The notes beneath the pieces were generated by a model, which worked only from the letters and a program-made list of their open reading frames with translations, was not told the DNA's origin and did no database searches. This document shows positions 1 to 7,216 of a DNA stretch of 26,681 bases, one piece after another. The position numbers were made by a program, and so were the translations under genes. The stretch is from Clostridiales bacterium (lineage in GTDB: Bacteria > Bacillota > Clostridia > Oscillospirales > QAMX01): contig JAAZBA010000010.1 of NCBI GenBank assembly GCA_012514045.1, positions 1-26,681 of the forward strand, in the 5' to 3' direction. Every line of letters starts with the position of its first letter. The stretch's first letter is position 1.

Positions 1-72
1 ATTCAATTTGCAAGGTGCAATCTCTTCCTCGCCGCACAGTTCCGCAGAACCGATAGGCTCAGTGACTTTTTT
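1..72 (-). other. Probable rRNA operon leader (5' transcribed region), cut by window edge
   Basis: Read on the minus strand, the stretch downstream of the two promoters ends with GCACCTTGCAAATTGAAT. This resembles the conserved ACCTTGAAAAxTGAATA-type element found in the leaders and spacers of Firmicutes rRNA operons. A short GTTC/GAAC stem lies about 30 bases before it. No rRNA gene itself is inside the window, so the 16S gene is inferred to lie just past position 1 on the minus strand. A tRNA cluster or another highly expressed stable RNA is the alternative. The small open frames here do not look like proteins. Confidence 0.6.
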
Positions 73-101
73 AGTCTATCACATCTCTGCGCCTTTGTCA
101 A
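73..101 (-). promoter_or_regulatory. Minus-strand sigma-A promoter P2 (stable-RNA type)
   Basis: The minus strand shows TTGACA (96-101), a 17-base spacer and TAGACT (73-78). An A/T-rich stretch lies just upstream (102-140), as expected of an UP element. It shares the string GCACTTGACA with P1. Two strong tandem promoters sharing sequence are typical of rRNA operons in Firmicutes. Confidence 0.8.
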
Positions 102-196
102 GTGCTTTTTTCGCTTTTTCCTAAAAAAGTTTTCCAACACCAGACTCTCTACAGCCAGAGAGGACAAAATCGCCGCCTTTCTCAAGCGGCTCCGTT

Positions 197-225
197 ATTA
201 TATCACCATTCTCTACTCTTGTCAA
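197..225 (-). promoter_or_regulatory. Minus-strand sigma-A promoter P1, perfect consensus
   Basis: The minus strand shows TTGACA (220-225), a 17-base spacer and TATAAT (197-202), a perfect sigma-A consensus at optimal spacing. Upstream (226-258) the minus strand is rich in A and T tracts, consistent with an UP element. It lies 124 bases upstream of P2 and points off the left end of the window. Confidence 0.85.
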
Positions 226-253
226 GTGCTTTTATACGGTTTTTAAAGATTTT

Positions 254-283
254 TTCTACGTTGTCAAATGATATGACCTATTG
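254..283 (+). repeat. Left copy of 30-bp imperfect direct repeat flanking the gtr cassette
   Basis: This 30-base stretch matches 3453-3482 at 26 of 30 positions in the same orientation. The core is CGTTGTCAAAT, then ATATGA and ATTG. Weaker similarity continues for about 25 bases to the right of both copies. The two copies bracket the three plus-strand glycosylation genes. No transposase or integrase is seen, so whether these are insertion scars, recombination sites or duplicated regulatory sites is open. Confidence 0.65.
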
Positions 284-319
284 TAAATAAAATAAAAGAA
301 GACAAAATGAATATGATGC

Positions 320-349
320 TTGACATTCGTATACAAAGTTTGATATGAT
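320..349 (+). promoter_or_regulatory. Promoter for the gtr-type cassette
   Basis: TTGACA (320-325), an 18-base spacer and TATGAT (344-349) form a near-consensus sigma-A promoter on the plus strand, about 65 bases before the first cassette gene. It is divergent from the rRNA-type promoters at 73-225. Confidence 0.65.
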
Positions 350-414
350 ATGGTTTGCGGTTGCAGCCAGTGAGAGGCAGTATCTAAAATGAGTAAACAG
401 AAATATTTTTCAAT

Positions 415-858
415 GTGCCCACTCAAATGAAAGGGATGAACATAGTAGTGGTCGAGAAAATTAAAACTCTGTTTGTAAAATATCGTGAGCAGATTATGTA
501 CCTGATTGTCGGCTTTGCGACAACCGCCATTAACTATATTGTGTATTTCCTGTTTGTAGACATTCTGGATATCCACTATATCACCGCAAATATCATCGCA
601 TGGATCATCGCCGTAAGCTTTGCTTATTTTGCCAACGGACGTTGGGTATACAATTCTACAACTAACAGAAGTGTCGGTGAGGCGGGGGCGTTTATTGTAT
701 CCCGCCTGTTTTCCTTGGGAATGGAGACATTGATTCTTTTTCTGATGGTGGACCTGGCCCATATAAACGAGCTGGTCTCCAAAATCATTGTAGCTGTTGT
801 TATTGTGATCCTAAATTATCTCACCGGACTTCTGGTGTTTAAGCGAAAAAACTCATGA
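415..858 (+). CDS. GtrA-like polytopic membrane protein (polyprenyl-linked sugar flippase)
   Basis: This protein of up to 147 residues fits the GtrA family (PF04138): small, with about four membrane segments and a hallmark first helix reading LIVGFATTAINYIVYF near residues 25-40. A second hydrophobic segment is followed by ANGRWVY near residues 72-80, also typical. Family members are thought to flip undecaprenyl-phosphate-linked sugars across the cytoplasmic membrane. The start is uncertain: the frame opens at a GTG (415), with in-frame ATGs at 427 and 436, and none has a well-spaced ribosome binding site. The next gene encodes the matching polyprenyl-phosphate glycosyltransferase 13 bases downstream, and the third is a GtrII-like transferase, which supports the assignment. 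The family call is firm. The sugar carried is unknown. Confidence 0.85.
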   Translation: MPTQMKGMNIVVVEKIKTLFVKYREQIMYLIVGFATTAINYIVYFLFVDILDIHYITANIIAWIIAVSFAYFANGRWVYNSTTNRSVGEAGAFIVSRLFSLGMETLILFLMVDLAHINELVSKIIVAVVIVILNYLTGLLVFKRKNS

Positions 859-871
859 AAGGACTTATACT

Positions 872-1795
872 ATGTTGTCAGTAATTGTCCCCTCATTTAA
901 TGAGGAACAGCTGATCACTCAGACAGCTGCGCGGCTTAAGAGCATCCTTCTGGACGCCGATATCCACTATGAGATCATCTTTGTGGATGACGGCTCGTCT
1001 GACGGCACGTGGGATAGGATCTGTCTCGCGAGTGAAGATAATGAAGCTGTGCGCGGTATCAGTTTTTCACGAAACTTCGGCAAGGATGCCGCCATTTTTG
1101 CCGGTTTGGAAGCGGCAAAAGGTGACTGCTGCGCGGTTATCGACTGTGACCTGCAGCATCCGCCTGAAAAGCTCCTCGAGATGTTCGCTCTTTGGCAGGA
1201 TGGCTTCGAGGTCGTGAATGGCGCCAAGTCCAGCCGCGGGAAAGAGAAAAAGAGTCACTCTTTCGCTATAAAATGGTTCTACAACATGATGAGCAAAGCC
1301 GTGAAAATCGATATGACACGCGCTTCAGATTACAAACTGCTCGACAGGCGGGTCGTACAGACGCTCCTATCGTTACCCGAGAGGAAGCCGTTTTTCCGGG
1401 CTCTTGCAGTCTGGGTGGGTTTTCGCACCGCAGAGGTCGATTTCGACGTTGATGAGCGCAAGGCAGGAAGCTCACACTGGTCCACATTCTCCCTGTTTCG
1501 ATACGCACTTTCAAATATTTCATCGTTTTCCGCTGCCCCCATGCAGATCGTGACATTGCTGGGATTTGTTATGCTCGCAGTTTTATTTATTTTAGGAATC
1601 CATACGCTTGTGCGGTGGTTTAGCGGCAATGCCGTAGAGGGGTTTACCACTGTCATCTTGCTTCAGCTGCTTATTGGAAGCATCCTTATGATCAGCATAG
1701 GTATCATCGGTTATTACATAGCGCAGATATTCACAGAGATAAAGGGCAGACCTCGGTACATTGTTACAAAGCACTGTGGGGGTCGCGATGAGTAA
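872..1795 (+). CDS. GtrB-like GT2 polyprenyl-phosphate glycosyltransferase
   Basis: This 307-residue GT-A glycosyltransferase of family 2 resembles GtrB and dolichyl-phosphate mannose synthase. Visible motifs are the N-terminal nucleotide-binding strand LSVIVPSFNEE, VDDGSSDGT (residues 38-46), the metal-binding DCDLQHPPE (residues 91-99, D91 and D93) and RKAGSSHW near residue 197. Two hydrophobic C-terminal segments (about 225-250 and 265-292) anchor it in the membrane, as in GtrB. The predicted role is transfer of a hexose from a nucleotide sugar to undecaprenyl phosphate on the cytoplasmic face. The ATG at 872 follows an AAAGGA site that overlaps the end of the GtrA gene, so the two are probably translationally coupled. 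Donor sugar unknown, glucose by analogy only. Confidence 0.9.
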   Translation: MLSVIVPSFNEEQLITQTAARLKSILLDADIHYEIIFVDDGSSDGTWDRICLASEDNEAVRGISFSRNFGKDAAIFAGLEAAKGDCCAVIDCDLQHPPEKLLEMFALWQDGFEVVNGAKSSRGKEKKSHSFAIKWFYNMMSKAVKIDMTRASDYKLLDRRVVQTLLSLPERKPFFRALAVWVGFRTAEVDFDVDERKAGSSHWSTFSLFRYALSNISSFSAAPMQIVTLLGFVMLAVLFILGIHTLVRWFSGNAVEGFTTVILLQLLIGSILMISIGIIGYYIAQIFTEIKGRPRYIVTKHCGGRDE

Positions 1796-1852
1796 GTTTA
1801 AAATAATATGGTTGGTTTTTGCTTTAATGCTAAGCGGAAAGGAATCATAAGC

Positions 1853-3436
1853 ATGGATAAAAAGAAGTATAAATTCAGTTTCCCCACTCCGTCTGATTGT
1901 CTGCATAGGCTGCTCGGGCGTGTTCCAAAGTATATATGGATCACATTTATTTCGGCTTGTGTCCTTGGTTTTGCGACCCATCTGTTTATGTTTGCAAACA
2001 AACTCCCGAATCACGACGACATCGGACACCTGTTCAGTGCGACCTATGGCACCGCCTCGGGTCGCTGGTTTTTGCCCACAATCTTGCGGCTGGACGGCAA
2101 CTTTAGTATGCCGTGGCTGATAGGCACCCTCTCTGTCCTCATGCTGGCTTTTTCAGCCTGCTTTACAGTGTCTGTCATGCGCATCCGTTCGGCGCTTGGC
2201 TGCATTCTGACCGCTGCTGTTATGGTGACATTTCCGACGGTTGCGGCAACTTTTTCTTATATGTTTACCGCAGACGCCTATTTTCTCAGTCTGGCTCTTA
2301 CCTGCGCTGCCGCGTATGTGACAGTCCGATGTCGCTGGGGCTTTGTTTTGGGCGCTGTCCTGGTGTCTCTCTCCATGGGCATCTACCAGAGCTATTTTTC
2401 TGCAGCTGCAGTCCTTATGATAGGCGCGCTCATGTTTGAGACGCTGGATGGTGATAAGGATTTCCGCCGGCTGCTCGCTTTGGCACTGAAGTATATTCTG
2501 GCGCTTGGCGCCGGTATTGTGATATATTTCATTGTCGTGAAGATTTCCACCCTTTCCATAGACCTTGTAGATTACATGGGCATCTCTGATATGGGAAGTC
2601 TGTCTATCTCGAGCCTGCCTAAACAAATCGTAAGCGCGTATTTGAGTTACTATACATACTTCATCAATAACGATATAAACGCACACTTTGGCTTCCTCAA
2701 GTATTTATTTACTTTGACCGGCGCTTGCTCTGTGGGGCTTGGCATACATTTGCTGTTTCAGAAAAAGCTCGGGCTCTTGCGCACACTTCTTGTGATTGTG
2801 CTTGCGATTCTGTATCCGCTTGCGGGCAACATCATCTATGTGATGGTTGCCGCGAAAGTGCATAGCCTCATGGTGTACAGCATGTGCTTTCTGCTCATTG
2901 TCCCCATCGCTCTTATGGAGTACAGCCTGCAACTAAACCCTAATGGGAAGCGCAGCTGGGGATATATACTGCGCTCGCTTTGTAGTTGGGCGATTGTCAT
3001 CTCTGTAACACTTACTTCCTATAGCTATTATATTTATAACAACAAAGCTTATCTAAAGCTGGAGTTATGCTATGAGCAGGCATACTGCTACTCAACCCGC
3101 TTGATCTCTGCCGTTGAGAGCACCGACGGATACAAGACCGGCATGCCGATTGCACTGGTCGGTTTTGCCTCAAATTACGTCAACCCCGATCCGACGCCGA
3201 GGCTTGACGAGGTAAAACTAACGGGGATCCTCGACATGGAGGAGTTTCTGACCTATTACGCCTATGGCTATTTTTTGAAGTTCTATTGCGGTTATGGCGG
3301 ACCTGTCTATATGGGCAGTTCCGATGTCTCGAATACATTAAAACAGAAAGAAGCGGTAGTAGCCATGCCCATATACCCGACCGTGGGCAGCATTCAAATA
3401 ATCGATAAATATGTTGTTGTCAAACTGAGCGAGTGA
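1853..3436 (+). CDS. GtrII-like membrane glucosyltransferase
   Basis: This 527-residue polytopic protein has about ten hydrophobic segments. It resembles the GtrII glucosyltransferase family (PF14264), whose founding members add glucose to O-antigen in Shigella and its phages. The first extracytoplasmic loop carries the expected acidic motif NHDD (residues 53-56), followed by YGTASGRWFLP with G70-R71. It would take the flipped lipid-linked sugar and attach it to a surface polymer outside the membrane. In a Firmicute the acceptor could be a teichoic acid or another wall polysaccharide. The frame opens at 1808, but the ATG at 1853 has an AAAGGA site 9 bases upstream and is preferred. The C-terminal ~120 residues form a soluble outer domain of unknown function. 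Acceptor and sugar are not predictable. Confidence 0.8.
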   Translation: MDKKKYKFSFPTPSDCLHRLLGRVPKYIWITFISACVLGFATHLFMFANKLPNHDDIGHLFSATYGTASGRWFLPTILRLDGNFSMPWLIGTLSVLMLAFSACFTVSVMRIRSALGCILTAAVMVTFPTVAATFSYMFTADAYFLSLALTCAAAYVTVRCRWGFVLGAVLVSLSMGIYQSYFSAAAVLMIGALMFETLDGDKDFRRLLALALKYILALGAGIVIYFIVVKISTLSIDLVDYMGISDMGSLSISSLPKQIVSAYLSYYTYFINNDINAHFGFLKYLFTLTGACSVGLGIHLLFQKKLGLLRTLLVIVLAILYPLAGNIIYVMVAAKVHSLMVYSMCFLLIVPIALMEYSLQLNPNGKRSWGYILRSLCSWAIVISVTLTSYSYYIYNNKAYLKLELCYEQAYCYSTRLISAVESTDGYKTGMPIALVGFASNYVNPDPTPRLDEVKLTGILDMEEFLTYYAYGYFLKFYCGYGGPVYMGSSDVSNTLKQKEAVVAMPIYPTVGSIQIIDKYVVVKLSE

Positions 3437-3452
3437 AGGCAAATTGTTTTCA

Positions 3453-3482
3453 TTCTGCGTTGTCAAATAATATGAGCCATTG
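3453..3482 (+). repeat. Right copy of 30-bp imperfect direct repeat flanking the gtr cassette
   Basis: It matches 254-283 in the same orientation at 26 of 30 positions and starts 16 bases after the stop codon of the GtrII-like gene. The pair delimits a 3.2-kb unit containing exactly the three glycosylation genes and their promoter. Confidence 0.65.
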
Positions 3483-3543
3483 CGGATAGAATATATAGCA
3501 TATAAAAATGAAACTTTGTGCCGGCTTTCCCTGTAATGGACAT

Positions 3544-3578
3544 GGAGCTGCAGCGAATCAAAAATTCGCTGCAGCTCC
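3544..3578. repeat. Perfect 15-bp inverted repeat (hairpin) downstream of the gtr cassette
   Basis: The arm GGAGCTGCAGCGAAT (3544-3558) is the exact reverse complement of 3564-3578, with a five-base loop (CAAAA). No U-tract follows on either strand, so it is not a classical intrinsic terminator, although it lies between the converging ends of the gtr cassette and nagA. The stem shares GCTGCAGCG with the terminator at 24581-24629, which hints at a recurring hairpin family in this genome. Confidence 0.7.
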
Positions 3579-3589
3579 GATTGCGTATA

Positions 3590-3656
3590 ATCCCCCTCCG
3601 GGTCTGCGTGACGTATACTTGCGTCGGGTTTCCCCCCAGCACTGCTTGCAGTGCAT
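3590..3656 (-). repeat. Dispersed repeat, copy A (minus orientation)
   Basis: The reverse complement of this stretch matches 8886-8966 almost base for base. Landmarks are the palindrome GCACTGCAAGCAGTGC (here 3639-3654), then GCTGGGG, ACCCGACGCA, TACGTCACGCAGACCC and GGAGGGGGAT. Copy A carries one unit of the 15-base motif ending in CGTCACGC, while copy B carries two. It codes for nothing recognisable and sits in the 400-base gap between the gtr cassette and nagA. The rest of that gap (3657-3836) is A/T-rich, and I see no gene or clear site in it. Confidence 0.8.
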
Positions 3657-3836
3657 AGGCTAAAGGGGTATTCCCTGCGCGCCCACTTAATTCCTATCAA
3701 TTGTTTACTCCCAGGACTATTTTGAGAAATATGCGTTTTGATAGTACATGATCGTTTCCTTTATAAAACCCCGCAAATCGAAAAATCTTACAAAATTTCT
3801 TCAAAATTTTTGAGAACAGCAAATCATCAATATGAT

Positions 3837-4991
3837 TTATCTTCTCCTTATACCCCTCACATACACCATCTCCGGCTGCAAATCGGGCGTCATCACCACA
3901 ATATCCGCGTCCTTGCCGGGGTCAAGGCTTCCCTTATGCTTATCCTTACCGATGAGTTTCGCAGGAGTCAGGCTCATCATGCGGCTAACGTCGTCAATGG
4001 GGAGCCCTGCCTTCTGAACCGCTGTACGCAAAACCTTGTCCATGGTGACGATGCTCCCCGCATAGAAAGAGCGGTCCGGCAGCTTTGCAACTCCTCCTTC
4101 GATGATAACTCTGTTCTCCGGGCGGATATCCCCCAGATAGCTCTCTGTCACATCGATACCGGCGGCACGCATGGCGTCGGTAATGAAAATAACCTTATCC
4201 GGACCTTTCAGCTTATGGGCGAGGCGGATACACTCCGCCGCCACATGGCAGCCGTCGCCGATAAGCTCGCAGGTCATCTCGTCCATAAGATAGCAGGCTT
4301 CAATTATCCCGGCGTAAATAATCTGATTTATCTTCCTTACGCTGGGAGTGGAGCAGTACATATGCGTCACATGGCGATAACCGTGACGGCAGCCTTCGAT
4401 AGCCTCGCTTGCAACGGCGTTGCTGTGGCCTATGGACAGCATGACGCCCAATTCCGAAAGTCTGTCTCCCATCACGTCCATATAGGGCACCTCGGGGGCG
4501 CCGGAGACCCTGACGATGATGTCTCCCGCCTCCTCTATAATCCTGTCCACCATCGCCTCATCGGGAGGATATATCCTGTCCTCCCCTTGGGCGCCTTTCA
4601 TCTCGGGAGCCAGAAAGGGACCCTCAAGGTGAAGACCGAGGAAATCAACAAAATCGATGCCCTTCGTGCACTCTCTGTAAGCGGCGAACATATTAAACAA
4701 TGTCTCTCTTGTACACGCCACAGTGGTGGGCGCAAGGGAGGTGGTGCCGCATCTCATGTGCGTTTCCGCCACTGTTCTGAAAGCCTCCGGGGTAGCGTCC
4801 ATAAAGTCCGCTCCGCCGCCGCCGTGGAGGTGGATATCAATGAATCCAGGAAGTATATGACCTCCCCCGCAATCTACCTTTTCATACCCTTCCGGCGCAG
4901 CGTTTGAAAAGCCCTCGATCTTCCCGTCCTTTACGCACAGAACGGGGGCCTCGCTTCCCGCTATTTTTCCGTTATAAAAGCACGTTTTCAT
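3837..4991 (-). CDS. nagA: N-acetylglucosamine-6-phosphate deacetylase
   Basis: This 384-residue amidohydrolase-superfamily enzyme hydrolyses N-acetylglucosamine-6-phosphate to glucosamine-6-phosphate and acetate in the cytoplasm. It shows the whole NagA signature: IDIHLHG with H54 and H56, LHLEGPF (H121, E123), IGHSNA (H189), VTHMY (H210), GDGCHV (H249) and FITDAM with the catalytic acid D272. The metal-site Glu and both His ligands are present. The frame extends to 5051, but the ATG at 4991 begins the normal NagA start (MKTCFYNGKI) and lies one base after the upstream nagB stop, implying translational coupling. It is the last gene of the minus-strand array. The substrate may be GlcNAc-6-P or a related acetamido sugar phosphate, given the unusual neighbours. 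Confidence 0.93.
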   Translation of the reverse strand: MKTCFYNGKIAGSEAPVLCVKDGKIEGFSNAAPEGYEKVDCGGGHILPGFIDIHLHGGGGADFMDATPEAFRTVAETHMRCGTTSLAPTTVACTRETLFNMFAAYRECTKGIDFVDFLGLHLEGPFLAPEMKGAQGEDRIYPPDEAMVDRIIEEAGDIIVRVSGAPEVPYMDVMGDRLSELGVMLSIGHSNAVASEAIEGCRHGYRHVTHMYCSTPSVRKINQIIYAGIIEACYLMDEMTCELIGDGCHVAAECIRLAHKLKGPDKVIFITDAMRAAGIDVTESYLGDIRPENRVIIEGGVAKLPDRSFYAGSIVTMDKVLRTAVQKAGLPIDDVSRMMSLTPAKLIGKDKHKGSLDPGKDADIVVMTPDLQPEMVYVRGIRRR

Positions 4992-4992
4992 A

Positions 4993-5841
4993 TTACTTAT
5001 TATATACGCGTATCTCCGGCACAGGGCTGTCCAGCGCCACATCGGAGGCATAAAGCAGCGCGTCGGGATGGAGCCTGAACAGGGAACAGGGCACCGCGGC
5101 TGTTATGGGACCGTGGAGCACCTTGCGAAGAGCGCCGGCGTTCCAGTCACGGGGCATGCACATGCGCACCTTGCGGGCCATAAAACATTCCTTCATGCCT
5201 ACGGTGATGCAGTTCTTCGGTATAGCCTCAAGGTCTCCGCGGCAGTTCATGAAGGCGTTGATTGTCTTTGTCTCCCGGGAGATTTCGAGAATACGGGTGG
5301 GATGGTTGAGAAATTCCTCCGGGGAAACGCTCTCGCCGGGTTCCGGCGGCTCGTTAAAAGCGAAATGACCGTTTATTCCCACGCCGCCCCAGGCCATGTC
5401 CAGCTTACCGTACTTTTCGATAAGCTCCAAAACCTTGTGTTCCTCTCCGGGCGCCGGGAAATAGCGGTTTTCAGGCAGCACATTCAGCTCCTCGTCAATC
5501 CGGGAATAAAAAATCCTGTCGATGCCGCCTCTGAAGGACAAAGGATCGTTTATATCTATATAGGTCAGGTCATCGTTGAGGTATTCGTCCATGTTTATGA
5601 AGCAGCAGTCTCTCAGGCTGACACGATAGCGGTTCACAAGGTGCACAAGTCTCGAAAAGGGTCCCAGAGGGCCGTAGGGGATAATCATAAGCGTGGGCTC
5701 ACCCTTGCGGTTGTTCTCCTCGATGACCTCCAGCACCTCAATGGCTATCTTCCAGTATAAATCGTGTTCCGTATCGCAGCGCTCAAGCTTGATTTCGCTG
5801 CCTACACCCAGCATATCCTTCGGTATAAGATTTACATCCAT
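4993..5841 (-). CDS. Glucosamine-6-phosphate deaminase family protein (divergent NagB)
   Basis: This 282-residue member of the NagB family has the active-site INMDEY (residues 82-87) and GGVGINGHFAFNEP (residues 152-165, catalytic H159) typical of enzymes that convert glucosamine-6-phosphate to fructose-6-phosphate and ammonia. The late motifs ITVGMK and HGPITAAVP are also present. The N-terminal sugar-phosphate loop, usually ATGSTP or similar, is replaced by IIPYGPLGPFSRLVHL near residues 53-68, and the N-terminus is longer than usual. So the substrate may not be plain glucosamine-6-phosphate. It lies between the Etf fusion (20 bases upstream) and nagA (1 base downstream). An AAAGGAG site stands 11 bases before the ATG. 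The family is certain and the exact substrate is open. Confidence 0.85.
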   Translation of the reverse strand: MDVNLIPKDMLGVGSEIKLERCDTEHDLYWKIAIEVLEVIEENNRKGEPTLMIIPYGPLGPFSRLVHLVNRYRVSLRDCCFINMDEYLNDDLTYIDINDPLSFRGGIDRIFYSRIDEELNVLPENRYFPAPGEEHKVLELIEKYGKLDMAWGGVGINGHFAFNEPPEPGESVSPEEFLNHPTRILEISRETKTINAFMNCRGDLEAIPKNCITVGMKECFMARKVRMCMPRDWNAGALRKVLHGPITAAVPCSLFRLHPDALLYASDVALDSPVPEIRVYNK

Positions 5842-5861
5842 GGCTTATTTTTCTCCTTTTA

Positions 5862-7202
5862 TCAAAAATTATCGACTATTCCGTAGTCGGCATATTCAAA
5901 TATGGGGGCATCTCTGTCCGGGTTTATTGCGATTACCGTTCCCGACCGGGACATGCCCGCTATATGGTGTACCGCTCCCGATACGCCTACGGCTATATAA
6001 ATCTTTGGGGATACTGTTCTTCCCGTCAGTCCAACCTGACAGGGGTAAGGAAAATATCCTCCGTCCACAGCTTTTCTCGAGGCGCAGAGCTCCGCTCCCA
6101 GGGAGTCGGCAAAATTCTTTATTTTGTCGAGGCAGTGTATCGCTCCAAACCCCGCGGTGACGATTATATCTCCGGCAGACTCCTCAGCGGTACGCACCGT
6201 AGCGGCGCAGGGGCGGCTCAGGCTCTCGATCGTGGCGATAACGCTTCCCGACAGCGCCGGGCGTATCATATGTATTTTTTCTCCGTCGTAGGAAAATGAA
6301 GTGCAGTCGGCGCACAGTCCAAGGGAATATTTCCACGCAAGCTTTGCGGCGACACGCTTTGACCGGTCATCGCTTCCAAAAAGCACCATGTCGCAGTCTA
6401 TACTCCCTATCCTTTCCGCCTCCTCAATGGGTATGCGGGTGGTGACCTCCCCGATATCCGGGAAATCATGCTCACCCACCGTCACCACATGGGGGATTTT
6501 TCTGTTGATAGGGGAGTAACCTATAATCTCTCTGTTTTTTGCCTCTTCAAGCGCATCTCCAAGCTCATTTCGGGAGATAAAGCGGCATTTTCTCTTCCCC
6601 GCGTCGCTTTCACTCGTCTTTATGACCTTTGTCCTTGACCCGAGAGATCCGCATCTCTGTTTGTCCGCTCCTAAAGCGCCGGCGTTCCACACCTCCACGG
6701 TATTTTTCTTCGACCGTATTGAGGGCAGGCGGAGAGTGTTAATTCTTTCAACCGTCACCACCGCCGGGAGGGAAAATGTGATCGTTCCCTCGCTCCTTGT
6801 CTTGCAGGTAATGGTTTTTCCGTCGGTATCAATCGTCAAGGCGTTTGTGATAACTGGAACAGACAGCGCCTCCGCCGTCATTGGTCCCGTCTGAGCGGTA
6901 TCCCCGATAAGGGTACATCGTCCGCAGAGAATGAGATCGGGAGTTAATTTTTCTATCGCGTTTGACAGAACGTAGGCGGTTGCCGCCGTGTCCGCTCCGG
7001 CGAAAGCTTCGTCGCTTAAAAGCACTCCTCCTGAGGCTCCAAGTCTTGTAAGCTCCTCAAGAAAGGGCAGATCGGACATAGACGCCATGCTTAGAAGAAT
7101 TACCTCTGCTCCTTTTATACGAAGCGCCGCCTCATAGGCGCATCCGTCAAAGGGCGACGCCTCTCCCTCAGGGAGCTTTCTTACGCATACAACAATTCTC
7201 AT
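5862..7202 (-). CDS. Single-chain EtfB-EtfA electron transfer flavoprotein fusion
   Basis: One 446-residue frame contains both subunits of an electron transfer flavoprotein. Residues 1 to about 210 are EtfB-like: the MRIVVCVRKLP start, LSDEAFAGADTAAT, LILCGR, and the nucleotide-binding GDTAQTGP (100-107). Residues from about 235 on are EtfA-like: CDMVLFGSDD, LCADCTSF, RPALSGSVIATI, then the FAD domain with CQVGLTGRTVSPK (388-400), IAVGVSGAVHHIAGM and INPDRDAPIFEYADYGIV. The EtfA part is about 230 residues against a usual ~320, because most of its N-terminal ~90 residues are missing. The EtfB part is also compact. The reading frame is continuous with no sign of decay. Nearby genes encode a FAD oxidase and an Fe-S protein, so it probably accepts electrons from that dehydrogenase. 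Bifurcation is possible but unproven. Confidence 0.9.
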   Translation of the reverse strand: MRIVVCVRKLPEGEASPFDGCAYEAALRIKGAEVILLSMASMSDLPFLEELTRLGASGGVLLSDEAFAGADTAATAYVLSNAIEKLTPDLILCGRCTLIGDTAQTGPMTAEALSVPVITNALTIDTDGKTITCKTRSEGTITFSLPAVVTVERINTLRLPSIRSKKNTVEVWNAGALGADKQRCGSLGSRTKVIKTSESDAGKRKCRFISRNELGDALEEAKNREIIGYSPINRKIPHVVTVGEHDFPDIGEVTTRIPIEEAERIGSIDCDMVLFGSDDRSKRVAAKLAWKYSLGLCADCTSFSYDGEKIHMIRPALSGSVIATIESLSRPCAATVRTAEESAGDIIVTAGFGAIHCLDKIKNFADSLGAELCASRKAVDGGYFPYPCQVGLTGRTVSPKIYIAVGVSGAVHHIAGMSRSGTVIAINPDRDAPIFEYADYGIVDNF

Positions 7203-7216
7203 AATAATATCCTAAA

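Noticed and set aside
256..762. 168-residue minus-strand open frame
   Set aside because: It lies opposite the GtrA-like gene, has no ribosome binding site or recognisable domain and crosses the promoter and repeat region. It is a shadow frame.
254..3482. Insertion sequence or prophage carrying the gtr genes
   Set aside because: No transposase, integrase or phage gene is present. Only flanking direct repeats are seen, so mobility is left as a hypothesis.
3738..4907. 389-residue plus-strand open frame over nagA
   Set aside because: The minus strand encodes a full-motif NagA here. The plus-strand translation is His/Arg-rich, shows no family motif and is an antisense shadow.
5862..7202. Etf fusion as a frameshifted or broken gene pair
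   Set aside because: The frame is continuous, both halves keep their nucleotide-binding motifs, and the linker has no stop or decay. A real fusion is the simpler reading.
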